From Vulcanimicrobiota bacterium (lineage in GTDB: Bacteria; Vulcanimicrobiota; Vulcanimicrobiia; Vulcanimicrobiales; Vulcanimicrobiaceae): a stretch of 64,000 nucleotides of DNA. The DNA is taken from assembly GCA_030041225.1 (NCBI GenBank), contig JASHOG010000034.1, positions 1 to 64,000 on the forward strand, read 5' to 3'. Under the pieces are notes generated by a model. The model did no database searches. It was given only the letters and a program-made list of their open reading frames with translations, and was not told where the DNA came from. Within the stretch, counting starts at the first letter, position 1. Each line of letters begins with the position of its first letter. The translations under genes and the position numbers were made by a program. This document shows, piece after piece, positions 47,627 through 57,663 of the stretch.

Positions 47627-49201
47627 TCAGACGCTTCCGTAGCCGCCGCCGCCCGGCGTCTGCACGATAAGCGTATCGCCCGCTTCGAGCGGAAGACTCG
47701 TCTTTGCCGCGAGCGGAGTCTCTCGGCCGTCTCGTACAAGCAAATGCTTTCCACGTGCGCCCGGTGCGCCGCCGTGCACCCCCGGCGGTCGGACTACATG
47801 ACGATCGGCGAGCAACGATGCTTGCGCCTTTCCCTCGATCAGCTCGATTGCGCGAATCAAGCCATCGCCGCCGCGATGCGCTCCGGCTCCTCCCGTTCCC
47901 TCTGCAAGCTCGTAGCGCGTGATGCGCAATGGAAACTCCCGCTCGATTGCCTCGATCGGCGTGTTGAGCGTATTGGTCATGTGGCATTGAATGCCGGAAA
48001 GGCCGTCGCTCGTCGGCCGCGCGCCCATGCCGCACCCGTTCGTCTCGTAGAAGGCCCAGCTGCGCCCGTCATCACGCACGCCCCCGAGCAGCACGTTGCT
48101 CATCGTTCCCCCGCTGCACGCAGGAACGCGTCGCGGGGCTGCGCGTGCGAGTGCCTGCAACACGACCTCGGCGTTGCGCGTGCTCGTCTCGACGTTTCCT
48201 CCAGCCACAGGCGCCGGTCTGCGCGGGTTGAGCAACGTTCCCTCCGGAGCGAAAACCTCAACGGGACGAAAACAACCTTCGTTCATCGGGATCGTCGGAT
48301 CGGTAACGGCGCGCAGCGCATAGTAGACGCCGGAAAGCGTTACGCCGAAGACGGCGTTGAGCGGATACGCCACCTGCGCGCACGTTCCCGTGTAATCGAG
48401 CTTCGCGCTGCCGTCGCGAAGTTCGAGGCGCAATGCTATCGTAAGGGACGCGTTGCCTTCGAGATCCTCGAGCGCGTCCCTCGCCTCGAAGATACCGTTA
48501 CCGAGCGCGCGCAGCGCCGAGCGCATACGACGCTCGGAATCGTCGAGCGTTTGCACAAACGCCTCCTCCACAAGCTGTGCACCATAGCGCTCGAAGAGCT
48601 CGAAGACTCGTCGTTCGCCGGTGAAGTTTCCGGCAATCTGTGCACGCAGGTCGCCACTGCGCGCCTGCGGTGTGCGGGAGTTTGCCCGAAAGAGCTCGAT
48701 GGTCGCCGCGAGAGGCTCGTCTCGCTCGACCAGCCGCAACGGCGGAACGACGAGCCCCTCGGCAAAGAGATCGCCGGCGGTAGGCGACATCGAGCCGGGT
48801 GCAGCACCGCCGACATCGGCATGGTGAGCCTTGCTCGCCGCAAACGCGACGAGACGCGAAGCGTAGAAGATGGGACGTACCACCGTCACGTCGTTGAGGT
48901 GCGTTCCGGTGATATACGGGTCATTCGCGACCCACATCTCACCTTCGCGCATCGCGGTACCGCTTGCGGCGATCGAGCGCAGCATCATGCGTAGGCCCCA
49001 GGGTAACGAGCCGAGGTGCACGGGAATGTGCTCCGCCTGCGCGATGAGGTGTCCATGACGATCGAAGAGCGCACACGAGTGATCGAGACGCTCCTTGATA
49101 TTCGGCGAGTAGGCGCTGTTGCGAACGGCAATGCCCATCTCCTCACTGGCATATAACAGGGCATTCTTGACGACTTCTCGAGTGATGTGATCGAGTTTCA
49201 T
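47627..49201 (-). CDS. hyuB: hydantoinase B/oxoprolinase family protein
   Basis: [63 protein letters not shown]. Confidence 0.9.
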   Translation of the reverse strand: MKLDHITREVVKNALLYASEEMGIAVRNSAYSPNIKERLDHSCALFDRHGHLIAQAEHIPVHLGSLPWGLRMMLRSIAASGTAMREGEMWVANDPYITGTHLNDVTVVRPIFYASRLVAFAASKAHHADVGGAAPGSMSPTAGDLFAEGLVVPPLRLVERDEPLAATIELFRANSRTPQARSGDLRAQIAGNFTGERRVFELFERYGAQLVEEAFVQTLDDSERRMRSALRALGNGIFEARDALEDLEGNASLTIALRLELRDGSAKLDYTGTCAQVAYPLNAVFGVTLSGVYYALRAVTDPTIPMNEGCFRPVEVFAPEGTLLNPRRPAPVAGGNVETSTRNAEVVLQALARAAPRRVPACSGGTMSNVLLGGVRDDGRSWAFYETNGCGMGARPTSDGLSGIQCHMTNTLNTPIEAIEREFPLRITRYELAEGTGGAGAHRGGDGLIRAIELIEGKAQASLLADRHVVRPPGVHGGAPGARGKHLLVRDGRETPLAAKTSLPLEAGDTLIVQTPGGGGYGSV

Positions 49202-51255
49202 AGGCGTTCCAGCGAAAGAATCGCATCCTCGAGCACACACGCTCCCCAGTGCGGCGCGATGTAGGTAGTGCAGTCATATTGCTCGATGATCGCGGGACCC
49301 GTAGCCTCCCATCCGGCGCGGAGCTCCTCGCGTGCGTAGAGAGGAGTCTCCGAATAACTGCCGTCGATCCACACGCGACGCGTGTCACGCGAGTGGAGTT
49401 CACCCTGAGCGCGTGAGGCGCCGTCGAAGAGCTCGGGGCGACAAGAGCGTTCGCGCGATGCCGTCACCGTCGAACGAGCGTTGACGAGCTCGACGTCCTC
49501 TTCCTCTGCGGCGTAGCCGTAGCGAGCGCGATGCGCCTCGTGAAACCGGCGCCCGATGGCTTCGAGCGAAGCGTCATGCTCGATCTGCAGCTCGAAGCTC
49601 TGCCCTGGATAGCGAGCATCGTAGAAGCGCCGAAAGCGTAGCGTGCTCTCGTGTGCACGCTGTGCGAGAAGTTCGCGCCTTCCGCGTTCTTCGAGCCTTT
49701 CGAAGGTCGCTTCGAGGTCCGCGTGTGCTGCGTTACCGATCGAACGCAGTACGGGTTCGGCGTGCACAGCCGAGAGCTCCGCGATGAGCAGTCCCTGTGC
49801 TGAAAGCAAGCCCGGACGAAGCGGCACGAGGACGCGCGTGATGCCGAGTTCGCCGGCGAGGGCACAACCGTGGAGCGGTCCGTTCCCGCCGAAAGCAATC
49901 ATCGTGAATGTGCGCGGGTCGAGACCGCGCTCGATCGTCACGATGCGCAACGCCTTTGCCATCTGATCGTCGATGATGCGAATGATGCCGGCTGCCGTCT
50001 CTTCTACGGTGAGGCTGAGCGGCTCGGCGAGTGCGGCAATCGCCTGACGAGAGCGGCGTGCTTCGATCGGAAGCGTTCCACCGAGCAGGTGCGTCTGGTT
50101 CAGGCGCCCGAGAACCACGTTCGCGTCGGTGACGGTGGCGCGATCCGCTCGCCCGTAGCAGGCGGGCCCCGGATCGGCGCCCGCGGACAGCGGACCGACG
50201 CGCAGTGACCCTGCCTCGTCGAGCCACGCTATCGTGCCCCCACCTGCGCTCACTTCCGAGAGGTCGATGAACGGACAGCGCACGGGATAGCCGCTGCCCT
50301 TGACCGCGCGCCCGCTGTGCGTCGCGCCGGCTGCCTCGTACTCGGTGACGATCTCCGGCGTGCCATTGATGACGCTGCCCGCCTTCGCGGTCGTGCCGCC
50401 CATGTCGAAGGAGAGCGCGTGTGCGACCCCCGCCCGGCGCGCGATCTCCGCGGCCGCGATGACACCGCTAGCCGGGCCGCTCTCGATCAGCGATGCGGGA
50501 CGCGAAGCGGCGATACCCGCTTCACTCATGCCCCCGTCGCTGCGCATCACCAGGAGTGGAGCACCAACCTTCAGCGCGCGCAGGTCGCGATCGAGCGAGC
50601 GCACATATGCGCCGACGACCGGTGCCAGTGCAGCGCTCACGACCGTCGTGGAGAAGCGCTCGTACTCACGGTATTCGGGGTCAATTTCGCTCGAGCGCGC
50701 AACGAAAGCGCCCGGCATCGTTCGAGTGATTGCCTCGGCCGCGCGCCGCTCGTGCACGTCACTCGCATATGCGTGGAGAAAGCAGACGGCAACTGCTCCA
50801 ATGCTCCGTGCGCGCAGCGTTTCAACTGCCTGCTGCAGCGATGCTTCGTCGAGCGCCTCGACGACGCTGCCGTGCTCGTCGATGCGCTCGCGTACCGTCA
50901 ACCGGTCCTCGCGGGCAACCAGCGCCCTCGGCCGCTCGACGAAAAGATCGTAGACGCGGCTGCGATTCTGGCGACCGATCTCGATGAGATCGCGAAAACC
51001 ATGCGTCGTGACGAGCGCAACACGAGGAAGCTCGAGTCCGACTTGCCCGAGCAGTGCGTTCGTCGCGATCGTCGTCGCATGCCCGAGCCACGTGACCGCC
51101 TTCGGATCCTCGGGGAGCACCGTGCGCAGCGCCTCGCACACGCCGCGCTCCGGGTACCGCGGCGTGGTGGGAATCTTGAGACTGAGCGTCGCTCCTTGCT
51201 CGTCTTCGACGACGACATCGGTGAACGTCCCGCCGACGTCGATACCGATTCTCAA
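49198..51255 (-). CDS. hyuA: hydantoinase A/oxoprolinase family protein
   Basis: MRIGIDVGGTFTDVVVEDEQG; FDMGGTTAKAG; FGGNGPLHGCALA. Confidence 0.93.
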   Translation of the reverse strand: MRIGIDVGGTFTDVVVEDEQGATLSLKIPTTPRYPERGVCEALRTVLPEDPKAVTWLGHATTIATNALLGQVGLELPRVALVTTHGFRDLIEIGRQNRSRVYDLFVERPRALVAREDRLTVRERIDEHGSVVEALDEASLQQAVETLRARSIGAVAVCFLHAYASDVHERRAAEAITRTMPGAFVARSSEIDPEYREYERFSTTVVSAALAPVVGAYVRSLDRDLRALKVGAPLLVMRSDGGMSEAGIAASRPASLIESGPASGVIAAAEIARRAGVAHALSFDMGGTTAKAGSVINGTPEIVTEYEAAGATHSGRAVKGSGYPVRCPFIDLSEVSAGGGTIAWLDEAGSLRVGPLSAGADPGPACYGRADRATVTDANVVLGRLNQTHLLGGTLPIEARRSRQAIAALAEPLSLTVEETAAGIIRIIDDQMAKALRIVTIERGLDPRTFTMIAFGGNGPLHGCALAGELGITRVLVPLRPGLLSAQGLLIAELSAVHAEPVLRSIGNAAHADLEATFERLEERGRRELLAQRAHESTLRFRRFYDARYPGQSFELQIEHDASLEAIGRRFHEAHRARYGYAAEEEDVELVNARSTVTASRERSCRPELFDGASRAQGELHSRDTRRVWIDGSYSETPLYAREELRAGWEATGPAIIEQYDCTTYIAPHWGACVLEDAILSLERL

Positions 51256-51311
51256 TGAAAGAGCACCGCCATGATGACGGTGAAGCGAATCATCATGACG
51301 GTACAGCTTCA

Positions 51312-51332
51312 GGGGGCGGCGCGAGCCGCCCT
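51312..51332. terminator. GC-rich hairpin GGGCGGC-GCGA-GCCGCCC
   Basis: Located after stop of minus-strand CDS 51340-51672; no minus-strand U-tract. Confidence 0.4.
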
Positions 51333-51339
51333 TTGCAGG

Positions 51340-51672
51340 TTAGTTGCCGGGGTCGTGGACGATCAGGTCGTAGGTGCACGTATCGAAACTGCGGCTTACG
51401 GCTTGATGATGGTCCATGAACGTCACGCGAATGTCTTGCATGCAGCCGGTCGTGATCACGTAGGTAACTTTTTGGCCGGGCTCCAGAACTTGATCCGGCT
51501 CCAGCCAGTCGTTGCCCCACACGTTGCTATCGACGGGAGAGATGTTGATGTACTCGACGGCCTGCGAGGCGTTGTTCGTGATCGTCAGCGAATGATCGTC
51601 GGCGAATGCCGTCGCCGGGGCCGCGATCAGAACAAGCGCGGCGGCTGTCAGCGTCAAGAACAAGGTCTTCAT
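51340..51672 (-). CDS. secreted hypothetical protein
   Basis: Signal peptide MKTLFLTLTAAALVLIAAPATAFA; GAGGAAAGGA upstream. Confidence 0.65.
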   Translation of the reverse strand: MKTLFLTLTAAALVLIAAPATAFADDHSLTITNNASQAVEYINISPVDSNVWGNDWLEPDQVLEPGQKVTYVITTGCMQDIRVTFMDHHQAVSRSFDTCTYDLIVHDPGN

Positions 51673-51811
51673 TGCTAGGGTTCGGTCCTTTCCTCGTTAT
51701 GTAGGCTACTGAGCGGTACGTGCCTATGATACAGCAACGAAGCGGGCCGCGGCCCCGTTAGCATTCTCTGCCCGAGACTGCTAAAGCTGGGCTTCCCCTT
51801 AGAAAGAGCAA

Positions 51812-51837
51812 TCGCCCGGCGGTGTTCCGCCGGGCGA
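51812..51837 (-). terminator. 11-bp perfect hairpin TCGCCCGGCGG-AACA-CCGCCGGGCGA then ATTGCTCTTTCT
   Basis: Immediately 3' of minus-strand zinc-ribbon CDS; moderately U-rich tail. Confidence 0.6.
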
Positions 51838-51863
51838 AGCTTCAGATTCGCTCTTGCGAGATC

Positions 51864-52163
51864 TTACCGGTAGCTGGGGCGGCTAGCGAAGCAGTCGCGG
51901 CAGTAGACCGGCTTATCAGTGCGTGGTTGGAATGGCACCTCGGCGACGCCGCCGCACTGGCTGCACGTCGCCGTGAACATCTCGCGGCGGGATGCGCCGT
52001 GGCCGCCGCGCCCTCCTCCGCTCGCCTTTCGGGCGGCGCGGCAATCGGGGCAACGATTCGGCTTGTTCTGAAAGCCTTTTGAAGCGAAAAACTCCTGCTC
52101 GCCGGCCGTGAACGTGAAATCACGCCCGCAATCGACACAGCGAAGAATCTCATCGCGATACAT
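51864..52163 (-). CDS. double zinc-ribbon (CxxC) protein
   Basis: ILRCVDCGRDFTFTAGEQEFFASKGFQNKPNRCPDCRAARKA ... CSQCGGVAEVPFQPRTDKPVYCRDCF. Confidence 0.82.
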   Translation of the reverse strand: MYRDEILRCVDCGRDFTFTAGEQEFFASKGFQNKPNRCPDCRAARKASGGGRGGHGASRREMFTATCSQCGGVAEVPFQPRTDKPVYCRDCFASRPSYR

Positions 52164-52376
52164 ATTGAACGAGGACTCCTATTTGACGTAGATGGTTGTG
52201 CTGGGAATCGACTCGCTCAAGTATGCACGGGACCGAATTCGAAACCTAGGCCGTGCCATTCTAGCATGGCGGACCTTCCTGTGCAAGCGAGGGACGTCTC
52301 CGGAATGCCTCCTCCGAACAAGCGTGCGTTCGGACCGAAGGGCGCGCTTCAGGAACCGTGGAAGGCGGAGCGCTGA

Positions 52377-53300
52377 ATGCGTCACTCGATCGCGGCACTC
52401 TTTATTGTGCTTGCCGGCGCCCTTGTCGCGAACCCCACCGTGGCGAGCACGACGCGCCCGCATGCGAGCGTCTCGGAACAAACGGTTCCTCTGCCTGCAA
52501 TGTCGCCTGACGACGTCTTCTACAAGATCCGCGCCGTTTTCCGCTCGCACCGTCCGCCGCCGACCTACGAGACATATACGCTCGTTCGCCAGAATAATGA
52601 TGCTGAGGGCTATCCTGATTACGCAAGCAGTTACACGTTCCATATTTGGGTGCGCACAACCGACAAGGCGGCGCTCGCACGACAGATCTTTCGGCTCGGC
52701 GCGATCGGCCCGCTCGAGTTCATGCGCCCACAATTCAATGACGTTGCTCCGGACAACGATCACCCCGAGTTCGACGATCCCGGTCCTCCGACTGCCGACC
52801 TCTTCGAGCCGGCTCCCGTACATCCGCATCCTGTTTCATGGGTGCCCACACCGGAGCCGTCTGGGACAATGCCGCCAATCATCGCCCGCGTCGGCGTCAC
52901 GATCAACGCCGATTACTACGTCGTCTCAATCGGCGCCGATGACGGCTTGCTCCACGTCGTTCTCACCCCGCGGCGTGATCCCGAGCGCAACCGCCTACGC
53001 GAGCTATGGGTTGACCCCAGGACGTTCGAACTTGAGAAAGTGCTCTGTACCGATCGGCTCGCCGTCGACTACGGAAGTGGACACGTCGACATCTATCCCG
53101 TGCTCTTCACGGTGACCTTGGGGCGCCTCGACGGCATCCCCGTCGTAACACACATCCACGGTGTCGTCCAAGGCGGCTACAACGGCGACGATCAGATCGT
53201 CGAGTACTCGTTCGACGATATCAGCTTCCCGAAGTCACTCCCCGACTGGTACTTCGATCCGCGAGAGTATGCCTCACACGTGGACCAAGCCCCAGTATAG
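52377..53300 (+). CDS. secreted hypothetical protein
   Basis: Signal peptide MRHSIAALFIVLAGALVANPTVAS; continuous ORF. Confidence 0.6.
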   Translation: MRHSIAALFIVLAGALVANPTVASTTRPHASVSEQTVPLPAMSPDDVFYKIRAVFRSHRPPPTYETYTLVRQNNDAEGYPDYASSYTFHIWVRTTDKAALARQIFRLGAIGPLEFMRPQFNDVAPDNDHPEFDDPGPPTADLFEPAPVHPHPVSWVPTPEPSGTMPPIIARVGVTINADYYVVSIGADDGLLHVVLTPRRDPERNRLRELWVDPRTFELEKVLCTDRLAVDYGSGHVDIYPVLFTVTLGRLDGIPVVTHIHGVVQGGYNGDDQIVEYSFDDISFPKSLPDWYFDPREYASHVDQAPV

Positions 53301-53309
53301 CGGCTCGGG

Positions 53310-53396
53310 TTTGCGGTACCACGCTTCGGAGCCGCTCGTTGCTCGCCGTCCATGGCTCGCTCCTGCTGCTCCGTCTCCTCAGCGTGGTACCGCAAA
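53310..53396. repeat. 16-bp perfect inverted repeat TTTGCGGTACCACGCT ... AGCGTGGTACCGCAAA (55-nt spacer)
   Basis: Arms 53310-53325 and 53381-53396, between convergent genes; contains GTGGTACCGC. Confidence 0.9.
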
Positions 53397-53413
53397 ACCT
53401 CGCTGAGGCAAAA

Positions 53414-54379
53414 TTAGCTCAAGTAGTGAGGAGCGGTGTGGAGCGTGCCCGTGCCGTCGCGCCAGAGCGCATAGTGTAATGGTTGTGCCGCGTTCATTGA
53501 GAGGGCACCGATCTCGCCACGCGGGTTCATCGCGATGACGCAGTACATGGACGTGCGCAGGTCGCGTGCGGTTTTCGCCATGTACCGCATGAGATCGCGG
53601 CAGGCCTCTTGCGGATGCATGCCTTCCGCCATCTTCTGCACAATGTGCTTCGACGTACAGTAGCCCGCCATGACGTCGCCGTCACCGGTCGCGGAGGCGG
53701 CACCTGCCGCGTCGTCGGCGTAGTAGCCGCAGCCCACGAGCGGCGAATCGGCGACGCGGCCGGGAATCTTCCACGCTAGACCGCTCGTCGAACATCCCGC
53801 GGCGACGTTTCCGCCACTCGCCCCCACCATGCCGATCGTATCGTGATGCTCGCCGTCTATCCAAAACGTCTGGTGGTGCGGCGCGTTCTTCCACTTCAGC
53901 CATGCTTCGAGCGATCGGGGCGTCAGCAGTTGCATCGGCTCGAAACCCATCGCGATTGCGAACCGCAGCGCTCCCCCTCCAGCCATCGTTGTGTGGCGCG
54001 TTCGCTCCATGACAAGACGCGCAACGGAGATCGGATTCTTGATTTTGTGCAGATTGCAGACGGCACCGGCGCGATGCGCAGTGCCGTCCATGATCCCCGC
54101 GTCGAGCTCAACTTCACCCTCTGCGTTCGGAAGGCCGCCGTAGCCGACCGTCGTCACGTTTGGGTCGTCCTCGACGACGTTGATGCCCTTTTCGATTGCG
54201 TCGAGCAACGAGCCGCCGCCGGAGAAGACCTCGGCGGCGCGCCGATTCGCCTCGACGCCCCACTTCCACGTTGAGAGAAAGACGACGTCGGAGGCTGCAC
54301 GAGCAGTGGTGTTTGCGGTCGCAGCGAGTGTCGCCGCACCGGCAGACGCGATGAAAGTCTTGCGATCGATCGACTCCAC
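53414..54379 (-). CDS. N4-(beta-N-acetylglucosaminyl)-L-asparaginase / isoaspartyl peptidase family (Ntn hydrolase)
   Basis: DTIGMVGASGGNVAAGCSTSGLAWKIPGRVADSPLVGCGYYADD; N-terminal signal region. Confidence 0.88.
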   Translation of the reverse strand: MESIDRKTFIASAGAATLAATANTTARAASDVVFLSTWKWGVEANRRAAEVFSGGGSLLDAIEKGINVVEDDPNVTTVGYGGLPNAEGEVELDAGIMDGTAHRAGAVCNLHKIKNPISVARLVMERTRHTTMAGGGALRFAIAMGFEPMQLLTPRSLEAWLKWKNAPHHQTFWIDGEHHDTIGMVGASGGNVAAGCSTSGLAWKIPGRVADSPLVGCGYYADDAAGAASATGDGDVMAGYCTSKHIVQKMAEGMHPQEACRDLMRYMAKTARDLRTSMYCVIAMNPRGEIGALSMNAAQPLHYALWRDGTGTLHTAPHYLS

Positions 54380-54394
54380 GACTATCTCCTCTCG

Positions 54395-56068
54395 TTACGC
54401 GAGCGCCTTGCGCAAGCGCTCGATTTCACGACGCAGAGCTTGCGCTTCCAAGCGATCGAGCGCTGCGCCTGCCGCGACGGCAAGCCCTTCGAGCAGCGCG
54501 ATCTCGTCCGAATCAAGGTCGGTCATGTTGGCGTGCCTCCCGTAGAAAACGATCGCGTTGAGGGCCGCATGCGAAAAGACCGGCACGGCCAAGACCGGCG
54601 GCCATGGCGCGACGTCGAGACCCTCGCTCCACTGCCCGTCCGAGAGCCGCACCGGCTTGCGTCGAGATTCCAGGAACGCTGCCAACGTTTGGAGCTCGGT
54701 CCCGCGTAGATCCGAAACGAGAACCGCTCCGGTGAACTCGAACGTCCGCACCGGTTCGTTGACGAGCATGCCGTGGACGTGCGTGATGCTCTTTGCATAG
54801 GGCATCGCCTCCGTCAAACCGAGGATATGCTCCTCCGCGATGTGTCTGCTGCGAAAAAGAATGCGATCGACGAAGTCATCGACCCGGCGATGAAGCGAGG
54901 TGAACGAAAAGCCGAGGATCAGCGCGAGGGCGATGTCGACGACGAAGCCCGCGCTGCGTTGCGCGAGCTCGCGGCTGAAAAAGAAATCGATGAGCGCGAA
55001 TGTCCCCACGATTGCAACCGAGAGGAGCGTGTAGACCGTCGCGCGGCTGATCGCGACGTTGATGTCGATGACGTGGTGCTTGAGGATCGCGTACGCGACC
55101 GGAATCGCCATGGCAAGATACGAGGCTCCGAGCATCGCCGAGTAAACCACATAAGGCAGCGTGTAGATGTCCCATGTCTCGAGTAGGAAGCCCGTATAGA
55201 GTAACGCGGAGAGGCTGAAGCCCGCGATAATCCAACGAAGCCGCTGCCGCCCTGCAACCGGGCTTTCAAAGTACGTCGCCACGAGAATCAGCGGCGCCGC
55301 GACCCTCGGAAATACATCCATCGCCGCACCCACAAGCGCGAGCGCGTTGAGAGCGGGTTGAGGGTGGCTCATGATGCTTGCGCTCGCGATGAGAGCGAGT
55401 GTGCTCGGGAGAGCATAGAGCACGACATCGGCGAAAAAGAGTCCGCCCAAGAACCAGATGGCAGTGCGCCGCCATTTCGGCAAAGATCCTTCGTGTAAAA
55501 GGAAAAGCGGGAAAAATGCGGTGCCGTATGCTGCAGTCGCGCTGCTCACCTTCACGACGTAGAACGCCAGGATGGTCCACCACGACGGCCCATTCGCCTG
55601 AATTTCGTACACCGGAGCGCACCCGAAGAGCATGACGACGAAGAACGCCCAGGTCGCGGCGCTCGGCCTGCGCAACAGAACGAGCGCTGCGAGAGCGAGG
55701 CAAAAGAACTGCACGCCTTCGCGCAGCCACACCATCGTCGCATTGTCGATGAGGACCGGCAGGAAGCGCGTACTGATCGCGCGTCCGTCGCGTAGTACGT
55801 GAAGCGTTATGGGATCGCTCAGCGCGGGAGTCGTGTTCGGCATGAGCCGGCCCGTGACGTCCTCCCGGCTCCAATCAACGAGATCGCCCACGCGCACGCC
55901 GGCGCGTGCAGGGTTCGGACCCACGCTCGTGATGACCGAACTGGGGGAGATCACGACATCCCACCTGCCGACAGGATGCCCAAACGGGCGCACAAGGTCG
56001 GGCGCCTGCAGCAGCAGCGCCAAAAGAATGAGCAGCGTGACGACAATGATGCGACGCGCCGAGCCCAT
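54395..56068 (-). CDS. multi-TM protein with N-terminal PDZ-like and C-terminal GAF-like region (paralog of 22394-24169)
   Basis: ARAGVRVGDLVDWSRED; TM segments; LHRRVDDFVDRILFRSRHIAEEHIL linker; same architecture as 22394-24169. Confidence 0.7.
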   Translation of the reverse strand: MGSARRIIVVTLLILLALLLQAPDLVRPFGHPVGRWDVVISPSSVITSVGPNPARAGVRVGDLVDWSREDVTGRLMPNTTPALSDPITLHVLRDGRAISTRFLPVLIDNATMVWLREGVQFFCLALAALVLLRRPSAATWAFFVVMLFGCAPVYEIQANGPSWWTILAFYVVKVSSATAAYGTAFFPLFLLHEGSLPKWRRTAIWFLGGLFFADVVLYALPSTLALIASASIMSHPQPALNALALVGAAMDVFPRVAAPLILVATYFESPVAGRQRLRWIIAGFSLSALLYTGFLLETWDIYTLPYVVYSAMLGASYLAMAIPVAYAILKHHVIDINVAISRATVYTLLSVAIVGTFALIDFFFSRELAQRSAGFVVDIALALILGFSFTSLHRRVDDFVDRILFRSRHIAEEHILGLTEAMPYAKSITHVHGMLVNEPVRTFEFTGAVLVSDLRGTELQTLAAFLESRRKPVRLSDGQWSEGLDVAPWPPVLAVPVFSHAALNAIVFYGRHANMTDLDSDEIALLEGLAVAAGAALDRLEAQALRREIERLRKALA

Positions 56069-56085
56069 GGTACGCCGCTTCGGCG

Positions 56086-57027
56086 CTACGCTAGACTTTC
56101 TCTCCCGTGAGGCGCCGTGAGGTCTTGGAGCGGACCTACCGGCACAATGCGCGTTGGGTTGATGTGCTCGTGCGTCATGTAATAGTGGCGCTTGATGTGA
56201 TCGAAGTTCACCGTTTGCGCGATGCCGTCGATCTGATAGAGGTCGCACAAATAACCAAAAAGATTCTCATAGTCGATGATGCGGCGCAGATTGCATTTGA
56301 AGTGTCCGTAGTAGACCGCGTCGAAGCGCACGAGCGTCACGAAGAGCCGCCAGTCGGTCTCGACAGGTTCTGGTCCAAAGAGATAGCGCCGCTTCGCGAG
56401 GCGCTCCTCCAGTTCGTCGAGCATGGTAAAGACCTCGTGCGCGGCCTCCTCGTAGGTTCTCTGTCGCGTCGCGAAGCCCGCGCGATAGACGCCGTTGTTG
56501 ACGGAATCGTAGATACGAGCGTTGAGCGCTTCGATCTCAGGACGCAGCGCCTGCGGGTAAAGATCGAGCTCCGGATGCTCCGCAATCGTGTCGAGCTCCG
56601 TCTCGAACATCCGCATGATGTCGTCGTCGGAGTTGCTGATGATGCGCTTCGTCTGCGTGTCCCAAAGAACGGGAACGGTAACGCGTCCCGTATATCCGGG
56701 GTTCGTTGCGAAGTACGCCTCGCTGAGATAAGCCCATCCGTTGAGCGGATCCTGCGATGCACCCGGCACCTCGCGAAACGCCCAGCCCAACTCGTCGCGG
56801 ATCGGATCGACGACCGTCATGCCAACTGTCCCTTCTAGTCCTTTGAGCGTTCGGACGATCACCGTGCGGCTTGCCCAAGGACAGGCTAGCGAAACGTAGA
56901 GGTGATAGCGCGCCGCTTCGACGGGGAACTCGCCGGTGCCATCGGCGCGAATCCACTGCCGAAACGCATCATCCTGCCGGACGAACGCGCCCTTGGAGGA
57001 TTGTTCTTTAGGAAATTGTGCTGTCAT
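56086..57027 (-). CDS. glutathionyl-hydroquinone reductase / omega-type GST (YqjG-like)
   Basis: YHLYVSLACPWASRTVIVRTLKGLE; GRVTVPVLWDTQTKRIISNSDDDIMRMF. Confidence 0.9.
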   Translation of the reverse strand: MTAQFPKEQSSKGAFVRQDDAFRQWIRADGTGEFPVEAARYHLYVSLACPWASRTVIVRTLKGLEGTVGMTVVDPIRDELGWAFREVPGASQDPLNGWAYLSEAYFATNPGYTGRVTVPVLWDTQTKRIISNSDDDIMRMFETELDTIAEHPELDLYPQALRPEIEALNARIYDSVNNGVYRAGFATRQRTYEEAAHEVFTMLDELEERLAKRRYLFGPEPVETDWRLFVTLVRFDAVYYGHFKCNLRRIIDYENLFGYLCDLYQIDGIAQTVNFDHIKRHYYMTHEHINPTRIVPVGPLQDLTAPHGRESLA

Positions 57028-57029
57028 GT

Positions 57030-57074
57030 GGTCCTTCGACTCCGTTCGCTTCGCTCACTGCGCTCAGGATGACA
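57030..57074. repeat. dispersed intergenic repeat, copy B
   Basis: GGTCCTTCGACTCCGTTCGCTTCGCTCACTGCGCTCAGGATGACA. Confidence 0.85.
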
Positions 57075-57093
57075 CAAGCTTCAATCGGTCTGC

Positions 57094-57663
57094 TTATGGT
57101 CGTACGCGGAAGACGACGCTCATGCGCGGGCCGAGTCTTCTGCGCTGCTTCGGAATTCCGTGATCGTAGTGCTGCTGCGTCGCGTAGCTCATCGTGAGAA
57201 GACTCCCGGGCTCCAGCTCGACGTCGAGGACGCGTCGCGGCCGTGCTTTGCTGCGAATCGTCATGAGCCTTGTTGTGCCGAGCGAGAGAAGCGCGATCGG
57301 TTGGCCGGCGGCGATCTCGTTCAAGTGGTCGTTGTGCGGCGCGACGCTGTCCTTCTCGTCGCGGTAGAGATTCAAACCAACGCTGTTGAATGGGGCGCCC
57401 TCGATCTCGCAGATGCGAAGGCGCAGCGCCTCCAAGGGTTCGGGTATCCCCTCTTCTCTTCGGAAGTGCGCCGTCAAGCGCGGTACGTCGACCTCGCGCT
57501 CGTACATCCAACGCCGCCCGCTGTGCCACTCGATCTCGGCGCGAAGCTGCTCGAAGAGGCATTGCGCCTCACGCTCCGCGAGAAAATGCGGGCGGTACGT
57601 GATCGAGCCGGTCTCGTCATCGACGAGGCGCCGAAGCCGATCGGCGAAGAGCGTGAGTTGCAC
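57094..57663 (-). CDS. AlkB-like 2OG-Fe(II) dioxygenase
   Basis: FNSVGLNLYRDEKDSVAPHNDHLNEI...IALLSLGTTRLM...SLLTMSYATQQHYDHGIPKQ...RMSVVFRVRP; GTG start overlaps upstream gene. Confidence 0.85.
   Translation of the reverse strand: MQLTLFADRLRRLVDDETGSITYRPHFLAEREAQCLFEQLRAEIEWHSGRRWMYEREVDVPRLTAHFRREEGIPEPLEALRLRICEIEGAPFNSVGLNLYRDEKDSVAPHNDHLNEIAAGQPIALLSLGTTRLMTIRSKARPRRVLDVELEPGSLLTMSYATQQHYDHGIPKQRRRLGPRMSVVFRVRP

Noticed and set aside
46170-48035. 621-aa ORF suggesting an N-terminal extension of the FAD/2Fe-2S subunit into hyuB
   Set aside because: The extension is low-quality sequence overlapping hyuB; homology begins at about [15 protein letters not shown], so start placed at 47585
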